The position numbers were made by a program, and so were the translations under genes. 8,635 bases of DNA, from NCBI GenBank assembly GCA_964646755.1, contig CAZYIE010000064.1, positions 1 to 8,635 of the forward strand, given 5' to 3'. This DNA is from MVRV01 sp964646755 (GTDB lineage Bacteria; Desulfobacterota; Syntrophia; Syntrophales; Smithellaceae). The notes under the pieces are model-generated. The model saw nothing but the letters and a program-made list of their open reading frames with translations, ran no database searches and was not told the DNA's origin. Within the stretch, counting starts at the first letter, position 1, and every line of letters begins with the position of its first letter. Below, in pieces: positions 6,818-8,635 of the stretch.

Positions 6818-8017
6818 TCATACCCCTATGATAGATGCTGTTTGGGATAGGAATTGTTCGATGGATATGCCTTGAGCGCCGATAAGAAGCTTGCGGCAAG
6901 CGGGGTGTTGTTTGGCAAACTCTTCCATACCGGGCAGAGCCGCCTTTTTCCCGCCGCTTTTTACTTCAATGGCAATAAGACTTTCTTGATCTTTGACCAC
7001 AAAATCGACTTCCCGATTGTTTCCCGACCAGTAAAATACATCTACACCACTACCCTTGAGGCTATTAACCAACGTGGCGCCGATAGCCGATTCTACAAGA
7101 TGTCCCCAGTAATCCGGTTCGGTTTTTGCCGTTTGCAGATTCCGGTTTGTCGAGGCGGTCATAAGTGCTGTGTTGAGAACAATCAGCTTGGGGCTGGAAG
7201 CTCGCTGCCTTACTTTTTCCACACTGATCTTCTGTAGTCCCTTAATCAGTCCCGCCGCATCAAGTAATTCAAGATAATGGGCAAGGGTTGTGGTATTACC
7301 GGCATCCTGTAGCTGGCCGAGCATTTTCTGATAAGATAAAATCTGTCCGGAATAAGTGCAGCCAAGATCAAACAGGCGGCGCAACAGGGCCGGCTTGTCT
7401 ATTCTTCTCATCAGAAGGATATCGCGCGATACTGTCATTTCAACCAGTGAATCCATAATATAATGCCGCCACCGCTCAAAACCATCACCTTCTGAAGTAT
7501 CTGCAAGCAAATTCGCCGCGCCCGGATAACCACCATAGCAGATATATTGATCAATATTCCAGCCAAAGGCATCGCGCATTTCGGGGAAAGACCAGTGTGT
7601 AATCGCAATGATTTCAAAACGTCCCGCCAAACTCTCCTTTAAACCACTCTGGATCAATAAAGGCGCAGAACCGAGCAGGACAACGTGAAGAAGAAGGCCA
7701 TCGGCTGTGTCCTCATCCCATAATCTTTTAACAGTCTCAGACCAGGCCGGAATTTTCTGGATTTCGTCAAGAATCAGAACCGCCGGCTTTTGGGCTGATT
7801 GAAACCGCGCTGTCTCCCATTGCTGCTCAATCCAGGCCATGCCTTTCAATGCCGGTTCATCAGCCGAAGCATAATGAGAGGGAATATCCAGTTCGCCAAC
7901 TAACAGGCGGGCTATCGTTGTTTTTCCAGTTTGACGCGGCCCTGAAAGAACCTGAATAAATTTACGCTTTTCAGCCATCCGCTTCTTCAGTGTCTGATAT
8001 ATTGGCCTGACATACAT
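6818..8017 (-). CDS. AAA family ATPase with DUF4143 domain
   Basis: A 399-aa protein of the widespread ATP-binding/DUF4143 family. Walker A is GPRQTGKTT (26-34), Walker B is VLILDEIQKIP (80-90), and the sensor-1-like strand is VVLLGSAPL (112-120). Between about 205 and 265 a winged-helix-like segment can be read (GQILSYQKMLGQLQ, then LAHYLELLDAAGLIKGL). The C-terminus has the restriction-fold signature of the family: FYWSGNNREVDFVV (328-341; E336, D338) and AIEVKSGG (349-356; E351, K353), resembling a PD-(D/E)xK core. Length is normal for the family and no residue is obviously missing. Its biological role is not established; DUF4143 ATPases occur as scattered accessory genes. ATG 8015-8017 is supported by GAGGTGA (8027-8033) 9 nt upstream, and the gene has its own strong promoter carrying paired palindromes. 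Confidence 0.9.
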   Translation of the reverse strand: MYVRPIYQTLKKRMAEKRKFIQVLSGPRQTGKTTIARLLVGELDIPSHYASADEPALKGMAWIEQQWETARFQSAQKPAVLILDEIQKIPAWSETVKRLWDEDTADGLLLHVVLLGSAPLLIQSGLKESLAGRFEIIAITHWSFPEMRDAFGWNIDQYICYGGYPGAANLLADTSEGDGFERWRHYIMDSLVEMTVSRDILLMRRIDKPALLRRLFDLGCTYSGQILSYQKMLGQLQDAGNTTTLAHYLELLDAAGLIKGLQKISVEKVRQRASSPKLIVLNTALMTASTNRNLQTAKTEPDYWGHLVESAIGATLVNSLKGSGVDVFYWSGNNREVDFVVKDQESLIAIEVKSGGKKAALPGMEEFAKQHPACRKLLIGAQGISIEQFLSQTASIIGV

Positions 8018-8025
8018 AATATTTA

Positions 8026-8061
8026 CTCACCTCGTTGAGCAAATTATCTCAATGCAATGAG
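8026..8061. promoter_or_regulatory. Tandem CTCA-N6-TGAG operator candidates
   Basis: Two palindromes with identical arms occur: CTCACCTCGTTGAG (8026-8039) and CTCAATGCAATGAG (8048-8061). Their centres are 22 bp apart, close to two DNA turns. The upstream one fills the spacer between the -35 and -10 and touches the -10; the downstream one covers the expected transcription start and ribosome site. The outer copy extends to TCTCA/TGAGA. This is the layout of a repressor operator pair. The regulator is unknown: the ATPase's own winged-helix segment or the neighbouring antitoxin are candidates. Confidence 0.5.
8027..8033 (-). promoter_or_regulatory. Ribosome binding site of the DUF4143 ATPase gene, inside a palindrome
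   Basis: GAGGTGA on the minus strand lies 9 nt before the ATG at 8017. It falls within the palindrome at 8026-8039, so a repressor bound there would cover the transcription start, and any hairpin in the RNA would hide this site. Confidence 0.7.
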
Positions 8062-8070
8062 AAATGTCAA
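8043..8070 (-). promoter_or_regulatory. Sigma-70-type promoter of the DUF4143 ATPase gene
   Basis: On the minus strand a perfect -35 TTGACA (8065-8070) and a near-perfect -10 GATAAT (8043-8048) are separated by 16 bp. Transcription should begin around 8036-8037, giving a leader of about 19 nt that contains the ribosome binding site. This is the best promoter match in the window. Confidence 0.7.
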
Positions 8071-8099
8071 GAGTTTATTATTGATCTGATATACAAAGA

Positions 8100-8210
8100 A
8101 GTAGCCACTCCCGCTGTCATTACCTTCGCGAATGAAATGAGACTGTAAGCATGCCCCGTACTTGATACGGGGGAAAACAAGAAAGTACTCGGCAGAAAAT
8201 AGCCGATGGA
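8100..8210. repeat. REP-like cluster of hairpins in the divergent intergenic region
   Basis: Three short inverted repeats follow each other. TCATT/AATGA (8117-8121 with 8131-8135) encloses a TTCGCGAA palindrome at 8125-8132. CCCCGTA/TACGGGG (8154-8160 with 8166-8172) is a perfect 7-bp stem with a 5-nt loop. TCGGC/GCCGA (8189-8193 with 8202-8206) has an 8-nt loop. The arrangement resembles dispersed intergenic palindromic elements I recall from deltaproteobacterial genomes. None is followed by a T-run, so they do not look like intrinsic terminators. Copy number elsewhere cannot be judged from this window. Confidence 0.45.
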
Positions 8211-8284
8211 AAAGGCCGTGGATGTTTTAATAGGTTAGGCAAAAAAGCGTTGATACATGTTCTCAAATATGCTAACCAGCAGTC

Positions 8285-8611
8285 ATGAGTTATTCCATTG
8301 CCTACTTCCATCCGCGCGTTAAAGCTGAGATCGAAAGCTGGCCTGACGGAATTTTGGCCGATTATGCACGGATTGTGGAGTTATTGATGGAATTCGGACC
8401 GAATTTGCGCATGCCGCATTCACGTGCTATGGGAGGCGGTCTTTTTGAATTGAGGCCACGAGGTCGCGAAGGCATTGGACGGGTGTTATACTGTTTTGTC
8501 ATCGGTCAACGTGTCATAATTCTTCATGCGTTTGTCAAGAAAACACCGGACACACCGGAGAAGGAACTGAAGATAGCTAGGAAAAGGATGAAGGAGGTAC
8601 AGAATGGTTGA
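8285..8611 (+). CDS. HigB/Gp49-type (RelE superfamily) toxin
   Basis: A 108-aa basic protein matching the phage-derived Gp49-like / HigB toxin family, which are ribosome-dependent mRNA endonucleases. Family landmarks are HPRVKAEIESWP (9-20), FELRPRG (54-60), IGRVLYCF (64-71), ILHAFVKKTPDTP (79-91) and EKELKIARKRM (92-102). R57, R66, H81 and K85/K86 are the likely RNA-binding or catalytic residues. ATG 8285 is the only ATG start available, since an in-frame stop lies 12 bp upstream. There is no recognisable Shine-Dalgarno before it, so toxin translation should be weak. The 3' end overlaps the next gene by 8 bp. Toxin-before-antitoxin order is the rule for HigBA-type modules. No convincing promoter was found upstream; TTGATA (8250-8255) lacks a good -10. 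Confidence 0.88.
   Translation: MSYSIAYFHPRVKAEIESWPDGILADYARIVELLMEFGPNLRMPHSRAMGGGLFELRPRGREGIGRVLYCFVIGQRVIILHAFVKKTPDTPEKELKIARKRMKEVQNG
8591..8597 (+). promoter_or_regulatory. Strong ribosome binding site of the antitoxin gene
   Basis: AAGGAGG lies inside the last toxin codons, 6 nt before ATG 8604. It contrasts with the absence of such a site before the toxin gene, which favours excess antitoxin. Confidence 0.75.
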
Positions 8612-8635
8612 ATTAAAATACGAACCTGTTTCCCA
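8604..8635 (+). CDS. Partial antitoxin gene, probably XRE/HigA type, cut by window edge
   Basis: Only the first ten codons are present (MVELKYEPVS), starting at ATG 8604 inside the end of the toxin gene (8-bp overlap) with an excellent ribosome site. Position after a Gp49/HigB-type toxin and the opening residues fit the helix-turn-helix HigA-like antitoxins I recall with such toxins, but the DNA-binding domain is outside the window. The identification therefore rests mostly on context. Confidence 0.65.
   Translation, partial: MVELKYEPVS

Noticed and set aside
6854..7237. Plus-strand open frame of 127 codons
   Set aside because: Antisense to the DUF4143 C-terminal domain; no recognisable domain or ribosome site.
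8154..8172. Perfect hairpin as an intrinsic terminator
   Set aside because: No T-run follows on either strand and no gene ends nearby.
8120..8311. Minus-strand open frame of 63 codons upstream of the ATPase gene
   Set aside because: It spans the hairpin cluster and overlaps the toxin start; composition is not protein-like and no homology is recognised.

Overview
The window looks like a bacterial chromosome segment of moderate G+C. I infer a Desulfobacterota (Syntrophus/Smithella-like) or related origin. The reasons are an integron-type integrase with an extra N-terminal helical domain, a PHP/GT4/radical-SAM gene set that resembles ones I recall from that group, and REP-like hairpins. This is an impression from recalled sequences, not a search result. 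No rRNA, tRNA or CRISPR array is visible.

Layout. (1) 1-753: an AT-rich leader and the 5' part of a tyrosine recombinase on the plus strand, broken by an in-frame TAA and a TAG and lacking the whole catalytic domain. (2) 754-6703: six tightly packed minus-strand genes, transcribed from right to left: PHP-domain phosphoesterase, family 4 glycosyltransferase, class I SAM methyltransferase, (alpha/alpha)-toroid protein of the prenyltransferase/squalene-cyclase-like type, left-handed beta-helix acyltransferase, and B12-binding radical SAM enzyme. Junctions are 4-bp overlap, 14-bp overlap, 2-bp gap, 4-bp overlap and 3-bp gap, so this is almost certainly one operon. (3) 6818-8017: a minus-strand AAA ATPase with a DUF4143-type C-terminus. 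(4) 8018-8284: a divergent regulatory region with a strong minus-strand promoter, two CTCA-N6-TGAG palindromes, and several REP-like hairpins. (5) 8285-8635: a plus-strand HigB/Gp49-type toxin, overlapped by the first codons of its probable antitoxin, which runs off the window.

How the genes may work together. Glycosyl transfer, methylation, acyl transfer and B12-radical chemistry on neighbouring, translationally coupled genes suggest synthesis or decoration of a glycosylated small molecule, glycolipid or envelope glycan. The toroid protein is either a hydrolase/lyase-like tailoring enzyme or a non-canonical member of the cyclase fold. No gene names the final product, so the pathway is unassigned; it is the best candidate here for an undescribed system. 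The flanks (dead integrase, orphan DUF4143 ATPase, toxin-antitoxin pair) have the character of accessory DNA.

Start sites were checked against Shine-Dalgarno sequences. The toroid protein most likely starts at 4094, the methyltransferase at 4807, the glycosyltransferase at GTG 6047, and the radical SAM gene at TTG 2328.
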